From Prosapia bicincta (taxonomy: Eukaryota > Arthropoda > Insecta > Hemiptera > Cercopidae), in contig JBAIZL010000008.1 in the NCBI GenBank assembly GCA_036971475.1, forward strand, positions 4,377,501 through 4,441,500: a stretch of 64,000 nucleotides of DNA, in the 5' to 3' direction. Every line of letters starts with the position of its first letter. Position 1 is the first letter of the stretch. The notes under the pieces were generated by a model. That model had not been told where the DNA came from, ran no database searches, and saw only the letters and a list, made by a program, of their open reading frames with translations. Positions 1 through 13,600 of this stretch are shown here, one piece after another. The translations under genes and the position numbers were made by a program.

Positions 1-1019
1 TTGCCGGTGGGAAGTTAATAGCTCTAAACTCCTTCCATAGAATAAGCCAATCTATTGCCATTCAAATCTACAAGAAATGTACGCTTTTATGATTTTCAAA
101 CAGTTTGGCTTTGTTACACTTGATTAGTTGCAAATATATCCGAGAATGGATTTTATGCTTTCCTAATAGTTTTAAAACAATTTTTGTTTCAAGGTTGTTC
201 TTGTACGGTAATCCTAAAATGTCGATTTTAATATTTAATGTTGTCGATTTCTTTTACTCACTTAACTTTATTACATCGTATGAACTATCGCTTCTCAAAA
301 TATTTATTTTAAAACATCTTAATTTTCTTATTAAAAAAAAATATTATTTCTGTGTTCGTTATTCTTAAATAAAGGTTTTGTGAGACCTGATCTTGCCAAT
401 ACGTGTAATGTGCATACCTTTGCTCTATGAATTTATTGTTAGCTTCTTTAGCTTCCTAATCTTTTCTTCCTTCTTTTATTATTTTTCCAATTTATATTTT
501 AAAATACTTTATTACTGATTTTTGTGAATATTTTGCAATATAATTGTACATTTATTTAATTTTTGTTAGTCTTTTATTTTATATTTTTTGTGTGTGTTGT
601 TCTCCTTTTCTTTTCTTCAAACAGAGAGAGAGAGAGAGAGAGAGAGAATAGGTTCTTAGGAATTACTAACGTGCGTGTTTACTTTGCATCTGTGGTCGTG
701 AATTAACGGAAGTTTGTGTCCCGAGAACTATGCTAATCCCCAATAGTTTCCAATTTAGGTCAGTGGTTCGTAGTTCCCAGAACAATTTCCTGCCAAACTC
801 TTTGTAATGCCTATTCTGGCTCTGAAGGGTTGCTTGTTAGGGTTGAGGGAGGTTTTATCCGTTTCCGACGCATTACCTCGTGAGAAAACTTCGGCCAGCG
901 TATCACAACCCCCCAAGGATATCGCGTCTATTCTAATTCTGAAAAGTTTGTTGTATTTACATATCTTTGTACCTACCCCAACCTAGCCTTTCACCGATAT
1001 CCGTTTACTCAATCTCTTC
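1..1019. other. AT-rich intergenic DNA, no gene seen
   Basis: I see no recognisable gene. The short open frame at 105-368 is low-complexity AT-rich sequence with no motif. An (AG)n microsatellite lies at about 623-648. Around 840-900 there is a less AT-rich stretch with no feature I can name. Confidence 0.6.
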
Positions 1020-1440
1020 TGTTAGTTCACATTCTCCTTTTAATATCTTGTTCAAATATTTAATTGTTAATAAGATACTTCTTATTCATCCACTCAAGTT
1101 TAAATACATTTTTCAAACTTGTAGTGGATGGCACTTGATGTTATAGTTTTTTCCAAATATTAGTTTATCCATTAAATTAAAAAGAATTAATTTTAGTTTT
1201 GTATGACAGAAAAACTTTTTTCAGTCAAGAGGCAAAGTATAGTTATTTCGCCCCATTTGGTTTAAAATAAGTGATAACATATGATTTCATAAAACAGCTG
1301 ATTTTATGTTATAGGTTATGTGGTAGAACAGCTGTTTTAACGCTTAGGATATAATATTACTTCATTCATAATAATTGTAATTATTTAATAAAAAGTAAAT
1401 AAAATAATTTTTTTTTTGACCTAGGTAGGATTTGACTTGA
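1020..1440 (+). repeat. Dispersed repeat family R1, copy 1
   Basis: This roughly 400-bp segment is the first of at least five copies of one interspersed repeat in the window. Shared landmarks in order are a 'ttattcatccactcaag' block, a 'gtggatg' block, 'taaaataagtgataacata', two CAGCTG sites about 40-50 bp apart, and 'attgtaattatttaat' followed by a T-run and 'gacctaggtagga'. Similar sequence recurs near 26.5 kb (inverted), 26.95 kb (inverted), 27.3 kb and 32.5 kb. I saw no coding capacity and no clear terminal repeats, so the class is unknown; a non-autonomous transposable element is most likely. Confidence 0.6.
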
Positions 1441-2175
1441 AAATTTTTTTGAACTTGTTTATAACTTCATAGAAAATTTTCAGTTATATCTTACTCCAAA
1501 TATTATTTGTTTCTGTTTTTAAACAAACAAAAAATATGTTACGGAATTCTTGCCCCAACTCTTGTCAGTAATAAATGTGTACCTCACGCCTCTTCGCAGA
1601 TCACCTTTACACTATTGTTGACTATTGTTGGCTATTGTTGACTATTGCCGTCTGGTAGAATAGGATAGGTTTGTAGGTTTATGGACTACACACAAGTATC
1701 ATTGCAGACAAATTCAGCACCTCTTTTGCCCTATATTTTATACTATTATATAGTAGCATATACATTTCCTAACAAGGACTCTACCGCTGTCTGTTTTGCT
1801 CGTTTATTCTGTGACGTCACATGGTCTTGTCTTGACTTGCACTTTCTTTCGTGTATAGTATCATTTCTTTCTCTATAAGTAACGTATTTAAACATAAATA
1901 TTGTGAATTCTGGGAACAAAGAAAAGGGTCCACTGTTACAGGTTTAGGTGAACTCTCCTGAAGAGCTATCAGTTTGCTATGAGATGTTACAACTGTCCAT
2001 CACTCTATGGCGCTACACCCACACACCTGACTAGGGAGCCTACTTAATGGCTTGTCCCATATTCCAAGAAGCGGGGGGAGTTTTGCAGGGAAAAATAGAT
2101 GACCCTATATAAAGGTTGTCTTTAAATTAGGCGGAAGCCGTGTAAGAGGCGCCTCTCAATTCATTCTGTGAGCAA
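1441..2175. other. Intergenic DNA with a short 10-bp repeat
   Basis: No gene is recognised. At about 1612-1650 there are four tandem copies of a 10-bp unit close to 'actattgttg'. The open frame at 1681-1878 has no recognisable domain. A TATA-like 'ctatataaagg' occurs near 2105, but no gene follows it. Confidence 0.5.
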
Positions 2176-2179
2176 GCAC

Positions 2180-2465
2180 AAGGGACTATACTCAAGGAAA
2201 TACAGCAAGGCTATTTTTGCTAACCGCATTTTACTACCCGTACAACACACAAATCCCAAATGATGAAAACTTGTTCATTCTATAACCTAGGGAGACTATA
2301 CTCAAGGAAATACTTCTAGTTCATTTTTGCTAATTTAATTGTACTACTATTACAACACTTACACCCCCCAAATGATAAAAACTTGTTCATTCTATAACAA
2401 TAAGAGATAATACTCCAAAAAATACAGAAAGGCTATGTTTGATAACTGCATTTTTACGACCAGTA
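2180..2465. repeat. Three tandem copies of a ~111-bp unit
   Basis: The segment starting 'gggactatactcaagg' near 2182 recurs near 2292 and, more diverged, near 2404, giving a spacing of 110-112 bp. Each copy ends in 'aaaacttgttcattctataac'. It abuts the left edge of satellite array A, and its third copy runs into the 'tagcctaggg' motif typical of array A. Confidence 0.75.
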
Positions 2466-3045
2466 TAACATAGCCTAGGGTATGTACCAAAAATCATATA
2501 GCTTTATATAGCCTTGTAGGCGCTACATACCATCCAAAGCCTTTGGTGTAGCCAACATTGTATAGCTTTATATAGCCTTGTAGGCGCTACATACCATCCA
2601 AAGCCTTTGGTGTAGCCAACATTGTATAGCTTTATATAGCTTTGTAGGCGCTACATACCATCAATGTAAAGCCTTTGGTGTAGCCAACATTGTATAGCTT
2701 TATATAGCTTTGTAGGCGCTACATACCATCAATGTAAAGCCTTTGGTATAGCTAACAATGTTATACAATTATAGCTTTATATAGCCTTGTAGGCGCTACA
2801 TACCATCCAAAGCCTTTGGTGTAGCCAACATTGTATAGCTTTATATAGCCTTGTAGGCGTTACATACCATCCAAAGCCTTTGGTGTAGCCAACATTGTAT
2901 AGCTTTATATAGCTTTGTAGGCGCTACATACCATCCAAAGCCTTTGGTGTAGCCAACATTGTATAGCTTTATATAGCCTTGTAGGCGCTACATACCATCA
3001 ATGTAAAGCCTTTGGTATAGCTAACAATGTTATACAATTATAGCT

Positions 3046-4005
3046 TTATATAGCCTTGTAGGCGCTACATACCATCCAAAGCCTTTGGTATTGGTAACAT
3101 TGTATAACTTTATATAGCTTTGTATCCACCCTTTTTATATAACCTTTTCTGTAGCCAACGTTGTAAAGTTTTAAATAAACTTGTACATAGCATATTAATA
3201 TAGTCTTAGTGTAGCCAACATTGTATAGCCTAGGGTGTGTAGCCAACATTGTATAGCCTAGGGTGTGTAGCCAACATTTTATAGCCTAGGGTGTGTAGCC
3301 AACATTATATAGCCTAGGGTGTGTAGCCAACATTGTATAGCCTAGGGTGTGTAGCCAACATTGTATAGCCTAGGGTGTGTAGCCAACATTGTATAGCCTA
3401 GGGTGTGTAGCCAACATTTTATAGCCTAGGGTGTGTAGCCAACATTGTATAGCCTAGGGTGTGTAGCGAACATTGTAAAGTTTTATATTACCTTGTAGAT
3501 ACTACCATTGTATAGGATTAGGTGAGGCCAATATTGTATAGCTTTATATAGCTTTGTAGGCGCTACATACCATCCAAAGCCTTTGGTGTAGCCAACATTG
3601 TATAGCCTAGGGTGTGTAGCCAACATTTTATAGCCTAGGGTGTGTAGCCAACATTGTAAAGTTTTATATTACCTTGTAGATACTACCATTGTATAGGATT
3701 AGGTGAGGCCAATATTGTATAGCTTTATATAGCCTTGTAGGCGCTACATACCATCAATGTAAAGCCTTTGGTATAGCTAACAATGTTATACAATTATAGC
3801 TTTATATAGCCTTGTAGGCGCTACATACCATCCAAAGCCTTTGGTATTGGTAACATTGTATAACTTTATATAGCTTTGTATCCACCCTTTTTATATAACC
3901 TTTTCTGTAGCCAACGTTGTAAAGTTTTAAATAAACTTGTACATAGCATATTAATATAGTCTTAGTGTAGCCAACATTGTATAGCCTAGGGTGTGTAGCC
4001 AACAT
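3046..4005. repeat. 756-bp spaced block duplication within array A
   Basis: The 204-bp segment at 3046-3249 recurs at 3802-4005. Both give the same 67-codon minus-strand translation, so they are identical or nearly so, at an offset of 756 bp. The segment links the 64-bp zone to the 28-bp zone, so the duplication copied a zone boundary. Confidence 0.85.
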
Positions 4006-4365
4006 TGTATAGCCTAGGGTGTGTAGCCAACATTGTATAGCCTAGGGTGTGTAGCCAACATTGTATAGCCTAGGGTGTGTAGCCAACATTGTATAGCCTA
4101 GGGTGTGTAGCCAACATTGTATAGCCTAGGGTGTGTAGCCAACATTGTATAGCCTAGGGTGTGTAGCCAACATTGTATAGCCTAGGGTGTGTAGCCAACA
4201 TTGTATAGCCTAGGGTGTGTAGCCAACATTGTATAGCCTAGGGTGTGTAGCCAACATTGTATAGCCTAGGGTGTGTAGCCAACATTTTATAGCCTAGGGT
4301 GTGTAGCCAACATTGTATAGCCTAGGGTGTGTAGCCAACATTTTATAGCCTAGGGTGTGTAGCCA
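3970..4365. repeat. 28-bp sub-array inside array A
   Basis: About 14 near-identical copies of a 28-bp unit ('tgtagccaacattgtatag' plus 'cctagggtg') lie here; the main variants are 'cattttat' for 'cattgtat'. A second block of the same unit is at about 3216-3470. The unit is a shortened form of the array A monomer, keeping only its 'tgtagccaacattgtatagcc' part. Confidence 0.9.
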
Positions 4366-5239
4366 ACATTGTAAAGTTTTATATTACCTTGTAGATACTA
4401 CCATTGTATAGGATTAGGTGAGGCCAATATTGTATAGCTTTATATAACCCTGTAAATACCATCATTGTATAGATGTAGGTGTAGCCAACATTGTATAGTT
4501 TTATATACACTTGTAAATATCACCACTGTACAGCCTTATGTGTAGCCAACATTGTACGGCCTTAGGATTAGCCAACATTGTATAGTTTTATATACCCTTT
4601 TAAATACCATCATCGTACAGCCTTAGGTGTAGCAAACATTGTATATTTTTATATAACCCTGAATATACCATCATTGTATAGATGTAGGTGTAGCCAACAT
4701 TGTATAGTTTTATATACACTTGTAAATATCACCACTGTACAGCCTTATGTGTAGCCAACATTGTACGGCCTTAGGATTAGCCAACATTGTATAGTTTTAT
4801 ATACCCTTTTAAATACCATCATCGTACAGCCTTAGGTGTAGCAAACATTGTATATTTTTATATAACCCTGAATATACCATCATTGTATAGATGTAGGTGT
4901 AGCCAACATTGTATAGTTTTATATACACTTGTAAATATCACCACTGTACAGCCTTATGTGTAGCCAACATTGTACAGCCTTAGGTTTAGCCAACATTGTA
5001 TAGTTTTATATAACACTTTGTAGCAAACATTGTATATTTTTATATAACCCTGAATATACCATCATTGTATAAACTTAGGTGTATCCAACATTGTATAGCT
5101 TTGTATAACCTTGAAAAAACTATTGTTGTACAGTCAACAATGTAAAGCTTTGTATAACCTCGTAAACACCTTCATTCTATAGCCTTAGGTAAAGCCAAAT
5201 TTGTAAAACTTAATATAATAATCTTGTAAATAGCCTCAT

Positions 5240-6375
5240 TGTATACTCTTAGGTGTATGCAACATTGTATAGCTTCATACAACCTTGTAAAAACAATCGT
5301 TGTACAGCCTAAAGTGTAGTCAACAATGTATAGCTTTGTATAACCTTGCAAATACCATCATTCTTTAGCATTAGGTGTAACAAAAAATGTATTCTTTTAT
5401 ATAACCTTGTAAATACCATCATAGTATAGCCTTAACAGTATCCAACATTCTATAGCTTTATATAACCTTGTAAATACCATCATAGTATAGCCTTAACAGT
5501 ATCCAACATTGTATAGCTTCATACAACCTTGTAAAAACAATCGTTGTACAGCCTTAAGTGTAGTCAACAATGTATAGCTTTGTATAACCTTGTAAATACC
5601 ATCATTCTTTAGCATTAGGTGTATCAAAAAATGTATACTTTTATATAACCTTGTAAATACCATCATAGTATAGCCTTAACAGTATCCAACATTCTATAGC
5701 TTTATATAACCTTGTAAATACCATCATAGTATAGCCTTAACAGTATCCAACATTGTATAGCTTCATACAACCTTGTAAAAACAATCGTTGTACAGCCTTA
5801 AGTGTAGTCAACAATGTATAGCTTTGTATAACCTTGTAAATACCATCATTCTTTAGCATTAGGTGTATCAAAAAATGTATACTTTTATATAACCTTGTAA
5901 ATACCATCATAGTATAGCCTTAACAGTATCCAACATTGTATAGCTTCATACAACCTTGTAAAAACAATCGTTGTACAGCCTAAAGTGTAGTCAACAATGT
6001 ATAGCTTTGTATAACCTTGCAAATACCATCATTCTTTAGCATTAGGTGTAACAAAAAATGTATTCTTTTATATAACCTTGTAAATACCATCATAGTATAG
6101 CCTTAACAGTATCCAACATTCTATAGCTTTATATAACCTTGTAAATACCATCATAGTATAGCCTTAACAGTATCCAACATTGTATAGCTTCATACAACCT
6201 TGTAAAAACAATCGTTGTACAGCCTTAAGTGTAGTCAACAATGTATAGCTTTGTATAACCTTGTAAATACCATCATTCTTTAGCATTAGGTGTATCAAAA
6301 AATGTATACTTTTATATAACCTTGTAAATACCATCATAGTATAGCCTTAACAGTATCCAACATCGTATAACTTTA
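5240..6375. repeat. 244-bp four-monomer higher-order repeat inside array A
   Basis: Four variant 61-bp monomers recur as a block. A marker, 'tccaacattctatagc', falls at about 5446, 5690 and 6117, giving steps of 244 bp (four monomers) and 427 bp (244 + 183, so one block lacks a monomer). Each block also contains 'aaaaacaatcgttgtacag' and 'atcattctttagcattagg' once. Confidence 0.85.
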
Positions 6376-7439
6376 TATAACCTTGTAAAAACCATCGTTT
6401 TACACCATTGGGTGTAGTCAACAATGTATACCTTTGTAAAACTTTGTAAATACCATCATTCTATAGCATTAGGTATAGCCAACAATGTATAGCTTTATAT
6501 AACCTCGTAAATAGCATCATTGTATAGCCTTAGGTATAGTCAACATTGTAGAGTTTTATATTAATTTGTAAATACCATCATTGTACAGCCTTATGTGTAG
6601 AATAGCCTTGGGTGTGTAGACAACATTGTATAGTTTTATATAACCTTTTAAAAAGCACCATTGTATGCAACTTAGGCGTAGCAAGGTTTACCTTGCTTAG
6701 GTATAGCGAGGTAAATATAACCTCGTAAATACCATCATTGTATAGCCTTAGGGGTAGCCAACATTTCATAGACTTTGATGAGTAGCCAACACTGTAAAGT
6801 TTTATATAACCTTGTAAATACCATAATTGTTTAGCCTTAGGTGTAGCCAACATTGTGTGACTTTATATATCCTTGCATTATTGTATAGTATAATTGTATG
6901 GGCTTAAGTGTAGCCAACATTGTACATTTTTATAAAAAAAGTAAATACTATTATTGTATAGAATTAAAAGTAGCCAACAATGTAAAACTTTATATAACCT
7001 TGTAAATACCATCATTGTATAGCCTTAGGTGCAGCCAACATTGTATAGCTTTATATAACCTTGAAAATAGCACCATAGTATAGACCTAGTTATAGCCAAC
7101 ATTGTAAAACTTAATATAACCTCGTAAATACCATCATTGTATAGGCTTAGGTATAGCCATAATTGTATACCTTTATACAACTTTGTACATAACACCATTG
7201 TATAGGCCTAGGTGTAGCCAACATTGTACGGGTATATCTTTATTCAATCTCTTAAATACCATCATTGTATAGCCTTAGCGGTAGCCAAGAAAGTATAGAT
7301 TTGTATATCCTTTTAAATAGCGTCATTGTATAGCCTTAGGTCTACCTAACATTGTAAAACTTTATATAACCCTGTAAATAGCATCATTAAGTACCCTTAA
7401 GTATAGCCGAAATTGTATAGCTTTATGTAACCTTTTACA

Positions 7440-10205
7440 AAGCCCATTCATTGTATAGGCTTAGGTGTAGCCAAAATTGTATAGCTTTATATACCCTTGT
7501 AAATACCATTATTGTACAGCCTAAGGTGTAGCCAAAATTGTATAGCTTTATGTAACCTTGTACAAAGCCCCATTGTATAACTTTATATACCCTGTAAATA
7601 CCATTATTGTATAGCCTAAAGTGTAGCCATAGTTGTAGAGCTTTATATACCATGTACATACCTTCATTGTACAACCTGAGGTGTAACCAAAATTGTATAG
7701 CTTTATGTAACCTTGTACAAAGCCCCATTGTATAGCTTTATGTCCCCTGTAAATACCATTATTGTACAGCCTAAGGTGTAGCCAAAATTGTATAGCTTTA
7801 TGTAACCTTGTACAAAGCCCCATTGTATAGCTTTATGTCCTCTGTAAATACCATTATTGTACAGCCTAAGGTGTAGCCAAAATTGTATAGCTTTATGTAA
7901 CCTTGTACAAAGCCCCATTGTATAGCTTTATATACCATGTACATACATTCATTGTACAGCCTGAGGTGTAACCAAAATTGTATAGCTTTATGTAACCTTG
8001 TACAAAGCCCCATTGTATAGCTTTATGTCCCCTGTAAATACCATTATTGTACAGCCTAAGGTGTAGCCAAAATTGTATAGCTTTATGTAACCTTGTACAA
8101 AGCCCCATTGTATAGCTTTATGTCCCCTGTAAATACGATTATTGTACAACCTAAGGTGTAGCCAAAATTGTATAGCTTTATGTAACCTTGTACAAAGCCC
8201 CATTGTATAACTTTATATCCCCTGTAAATACCATTATTGTATAGCCTAAGGTGTAGCCATAGTTGTAGAGCTTTATATACCATGTACATACCTTCATTGT
8301 ACAGCCTGAGGTGTAACCAAAATTGTATAGCTTTATGTAACCTTGTACAAAGCCCCATTGTATAGCTTTATGTCCCCTGTAAATACCATTATTGTACAGC
8401 CTAAGGTGTAGCCAAAATTGTATAGCTTTATGTAACCTTGTACAAAGCCCCATTGTATAGCTTTATGTCCCCTGTAAATACGATTATTGTACAACCTAAG
8501 GTGTAGCCAAAATTGTATAGCTTTATGTAACCTTGTACAAAGCCCCATTGTATAACTTTATATACCCTGTAAATACCATTATTGTATAGCCTAAGGTGTA
8601 GCCATAGTTGTAGAGCTTTATATACCATGTACATACCTTCATTGTACAGCCTGAGGTGTAATCAAAATTCTATAGCTTTATGTAACCTTGTACAAAGCCC
8701 CATTGTATAGCTTTATGTCCCCTGTAAATACCATTATTGTACAGCCTAAGGTGTAGCCAAAATTGTATAGCTTTATGTAACCTTGTACAAAGCCCCATTG
8801 TATAGCTTTATGTCCCCTGTAAATACGATTATTGTACAGCCTAAGGTGTAGCCAAAATTGTATAGCTTTATGTAACCTTGTACAAAGCCCCATTGTATAG
8901 CTTTATATACCCTGAAAATACCATTATTGTATAGACTAAGGTGTAGCCATAGTTGTAGAGCTTTATATACCATGTACATACCTTCATTGTACAGCCTAAG
9001 GTGTAGCCAAAATTGTATAGCTTTATGTAACCTCGTACAAAGCCCCATTGATATAGCTTTATGTCCCCTGTAAATACGATTATTGTACAGCCTAAGGTGT
9101 AGCCAAAATTGTATAGCTTTATGTAACCTTGTACAAAGCCCCATTGTATAGCTTTATATACCCTGAAAATACCATTATTGTATAGACTAAGGTGTAGCCA
9201 TAGTTGTAGAGCTTTATATACCATGTACATACCTTCATTGTACAGCCTAAGGTGTAGCCAAAATTGTATAGCTTTATGTAACCTCGTACAAAGCCCCATT
9301 GATATAGCTTTATGTCCCCTGTAAATACCATTATTGTACAGCCTAAGGTGTAGCCAAAATTGTATAGCTTTATGTAACCTTGTACAAAGCCCCATTGTAT
9401 AGCTTTATGTCCTCTGTAAATACCATTATTGTACAGCCTAAGGTGTAGCCAAAATTGTATAGCTTTATGTAACCTTGTACAAAGCCCCATTGTATAGCTT
9501 TATGTCCCCTGTAAATACCATTATTGTACAGCCTAAGGTGTAGCCAAAATTGTATAGCTTTATGTAACCTTGTACAAAGCCCCATTGTATAGCTTTATAT
9601 ACCTTGTAAATACCATTATTGTATAGCCTAAGGTGTAGCCAAAATTGTATAGCTTTATGTAACCTCGTTCAAAGCCCCATTGTATAGCTTTATGTCCCCT
9701 GTAAATACCATTATTGTACAGCCTAAGGTGTAGCCAAAATTGTATAGCTTTATGTAACCTTGTACAAAGCCCCATTGTATAGCTTTATATACCCTGAAAA
9801 TACCATTATTGTATAGCCTAAGGTGTAGCCATAGTTGTAGAGCTTTATATACCATGTACATACCTTCATTGTACAGCCTAAGGTGTAGCCAAAATTGTAT
9901 AGCTTTATGTAACCTTGTACAAAGCCCCATTGTATAGCTTTATGTCCCCTGTAAATACCATTATTGTACAGCCTAAGGTGTAGCCAAAATTGTATAGCTT
10001 TATGTAACCTTGTACAAAGCCCCATTGTATAGCTTTATATACCCTGTAAATACCATTATTGTACAGCCTAAGGTGTAGCCAAAATTGTATAGCTTTATGT
10101 AACCTTGTACAAAGCCCCATTGTATAGCTTTATATACCCTGTAAATACCATTATTGTATAGCCTAAGGTGTTGCCATAGTTGCAGAGCTTTATATACCAT
10201 GTACA
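7440..10205. repeat. 95-bp / 155-bp higher-order zone of array A
   Basis: Here the repeating block is 95 bp ('aaccttgtacaaagccccattg' once per block) with a 60-bp extra monomer inserted at intervals to make 155 bp ('accatgtacataccttcattg' marks it). Homogeneity is high, so this zone looks like the most recently amplified part of array A. Confidence 0.85.
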
Positions 10206-10645
10206 TACCTTCATTGTATAGCCTTAGGTGTAGCCAACATTGTACAGCTTTACATACCTTGTAAATAAAATCATTTTTTAACCTTAGGTGTTGCCAACAT
10301 TAGATAGCTTTATATAAACTTGTAAATACAATAATTATGTAGACTTACGTATTGACAAAGTTGTAGGGCTAAATATACCTTGTACATACCTACATTTTTT
10401 AGCATTAGGTGTAGCCAACATTGTATACATTTATATAACCATGTAAATACCATCATTGTGTAGCGTTAGGTTTAGCCAACATTGGATAGCTTTGAAAAAT
10501 AATGTAAATACCATCATTGTGTAGCCTGAGGTGTATCCAACGTTGTAAACCTTTATACAGCCTAGTAAATACCATTATAGTATAGTTTTTAGTGTATTAA
10601 ACGTTGTAGAGCTTTTTATAGCCTTGAAAATACCATCATTGTAAC

Positions 10646-13600
10646 GCAGTCCCGCTACAGTCCTCGGTTTGATTCGATGTTTTAGTGTTGCTGTCATCTG
10701 ACGGTTGTTGTATAACCTTGACTATACCTGACTGCACGACTAGCTATAATACTGTTAGGGAATAGTTCATGACTATTTGGGATTATGGTAATGCCACTTT
10801 GTGAAGGTCCGCAGTCCCGCTACAGTCCTGGGTTTGCCTCGTTGTTTAAGTGTTGCTGTCTCGAGGCAGTTGTATAACCTTGACTATACCAGACTGCACG
10901 ACTAGCTATAATACTGTAAGGGAATAGTTCATGACTATTTGGGATTATGGTAATGCCACTTTGTGAAGGTCCGCAGTCCCGCTACAGTCCTGGGTTTGCC
11001 TCGTTGTTTAAGTGTTGCTGTCTCGAGACGGTTGTATAACCTTGACTATACCTGACTGCACGACTAGCTATAATACTGTAAGGGAATAATTCATGACTAT
11101 TTGGGATTATGGTAATGCCACTTTGTGCAGGTGCGCAGTCCCGCTACAGTCCTGGGTTTGCCTCGTTGTGTAAGTGTTGCAGTCTCGAGACGGTTGTATA
11201 ACCTTGACTATACCTGACTGCTTGACTAGCTATAATACTGTTAGGGAATAGATCATGACTATTTGGGATTATGGTAATGCCACTTTGTGAAGGTGCGCAG
11301 TCCCGCTACAGTCCTGGGTTTGACTCGTTGTGTAAGTGTTGCTATCTCGAGATGGTTGTTGTATAACCTTGACTATACCTGACTGCGTGACGAGCTATAT
11401 TACTGTAAGGGAATAGTTCATGACTATTTGGGATTATGGTAATGCCACTTTGTGAAGGTCCGCAGTCCCGCTACAGTCCTGGGTTTGACTCGTTGTGTAA
11501 GTGTTGCTATCTCGAGATGGTTGTTGTATAACCTTGACTATACCTGACTGCGTGACGAGGTATATTACTGTAAGATAATAGTTCATGACTATTTGGGATT
11601 ATGGTAATGCCACTTTGTGAAGGTCCGCAGTCCCGCTACAGTCCTGGGTTTGCCTCGTTGTGTAAGTGTTGCAGTCTCGAGCCGGTTGTATAACCTTGAC
11701 TATACCTGACTGCTTGACTAGCTATAATACTGTTAGGGAATAGTTCATGACTATTTGGGATTATGGTAGTGCCACTTTGTGAAGGTCCGCAGTCCCGCTA
11801 CAGTCCTGGGTTTGCCTCGTTGTGTAAGTGTTGCTGTCTCGAGGCAGTTGTATAACCTTGACTATACCTGACTGCGTGACTAGCTATAATACTGTTAGGG
11901 AATAGTTCATGACTATTTGGGATTATGGTAGTGCCACTTTGTGAAGGTCCGCAGTCCCGCTACAGTCCTGGGTTTGACTCGTTGTGTAAGTGTTGCTGTC
12001 TCGAGACGGTTGTATAACCTTGACTATACCAGACTGCACGACTAGCTAAAATACTGTAAGGGAATAGATCATGACTATTTGGGATTATGGTAATGCCACT
12101 TTGTGAAGGTGTGCAGTCCCGCTACAGTCCTGGGTTTGACTCGTTGTGTAAGTGTTGCTGTCTCGAGGCAGTTGTATAACCTTGACTATACCTGACTGCG
12201 TGACTAGCTATAATACAGTTAGGGAATAGTTCATGACTATTTGGGATTATGGTAATGCCACTTTGTGAAGGTGTGCAGTCCCGCTACAGTCCTGGGTTTG
12301 ACTCGTTGTGTAAGTGTTGCTGTCTCGAGACAGTTGTATAACCTTGACTATACCTGACTGCGTGACTAGCTATAATACTGTTAGGGAATAGATCATGACT
12401 ATTTGGGATTATGGTAATGCCACTTTGTGAAGGTGTGCAGTCCCGCTACAGTCCTGGGTTTGACTCGTTGTGTAAGTGTTGCTGTCTCGAGGCAGTTGTA
12501 TAACCTTGACTATACCTGACTGCGTGACTAGCTATAATACTGTTAGGGAATAGTTCATGACTATTTGGGATTATGGTAATGCCACTTTGTGAAGGTGTGC
12601 AGTCCCGCTACAGTCCTGGGTTTGACTCGTTGTGTAAGTGTTGCTGTCTCGAGGCAGTTGTATAACCTTGACTATACCTGACTGCGTGACTAGCTATAAT
12701 ACTGTTAGGGAATAGTTCATGACTATTTGGGATTATGGTAATGCCACTTTGTGAAGGTGTGCAGTCCCGCTACAGTCCTGGGTTTGACTCGTTGTGTAAG
12801 TGTTGCTGTCTCGAGGCAGTTGTATAACCTTGACTATACCTGACTGCGTGACTAGCTATAATACTGTTAGGGAATAGTTCATGACTATTTGGGATTATGG
12901 TAGTGCCACTTTGTGAAGGTGTGCAGTCCCGCTACAGTCCTGGGTTTGACTCGTTGTGTAAGTGTTGCTGTCTCGAGACGGTTGTATAACCTTGACTATA
13001 CCAGACTGCACGACTAGCTAAAATACTGTAAGGGAATAGTTCATGACTATTTGGGATTATGGTAATGCCACTTTGTGCAGGTGCGCAGTCCCGCTACAGT
13101 CCTGGGTTTGCCTCGTTGTGTAAGTGTTGCAGTCTCGAGACGGTTGTATAACCTTGACTATACCTGACTGCGTGACTAGCTATAATACTGTTAGGGAATA
13201 GATCATGACTATTTGGGATTATGGTAATGCCACTTTGTGAAGGTGTGCAGTCCCGCTACAGTCCTGGGTTTGACACGTTGTGTAAGTGTTGCTGTCTCGA
13301 GGCAGTTGTATAACCTTGACTATACCTGACTGCGTGACTAGCTATAATACTGTTAGGGAATAGTTCATGACCATTTGGGATTATGGTAATGCCACTGTGT
13401 GAAGGTGCGCAGTCCCGCTACAGTCCTGGGTTTGCCTCGTTGTGTAAGTGTTGCTATCTCGAGATGGTTGTTGTATAACCTTGACTATACCTGACTGCGT
13501 GACGAGCTATAATACTGTAAGGGAATAGTTCATGACTATTTGGGATTATGGTAATGCCACTTTGTGAAGGTCCGCAGTCCCGCTACAGTCCTGGGTTTGC

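Larger units (their letters stand above)
2466..10645. repeat. Satellite array A (61-64-bp family with several higher-order forms)
   Basis: An 8.2-kb tandem array is built from variants of one unit, roughly 'tgtagccaacattgtatag' + 'tttatataaccttgtaaata' + 'ccatcattgtatagccttagg'. Different zones are amplified with different periods: 64 bp (2.5-3.1 kb), 28 bp (3.2-3.47 and 3.97-4.36 kb), about 209 bp (4.47-5.04 kb), 244 bp and 183 bp (5.24-6.37 kb), diverged 61 bp (6.4-7.4 kb), then 95 bp and 155 bp (7.4-10.2 kb), with a diverged right edge. Many overlapping minus-strand open frames start every 95 bp. They are products of the repeat, not genes. Confidence 0.95.

Noticed and set aside
2095..2165. 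Core promoter with TATA box ('ctatataaagg') and initiator
   Set aside because: The initiator-like word is about 55 bp away rather than about 30, and no gene follows before array A.
7435..10206. Series of 71-175-codon minus-strand frames with 'MGLCTRLHKAIQFWLH' starts
   Set aside because: They begin every 95 bp with the repeat and end by frame change. They are shadows of array A.
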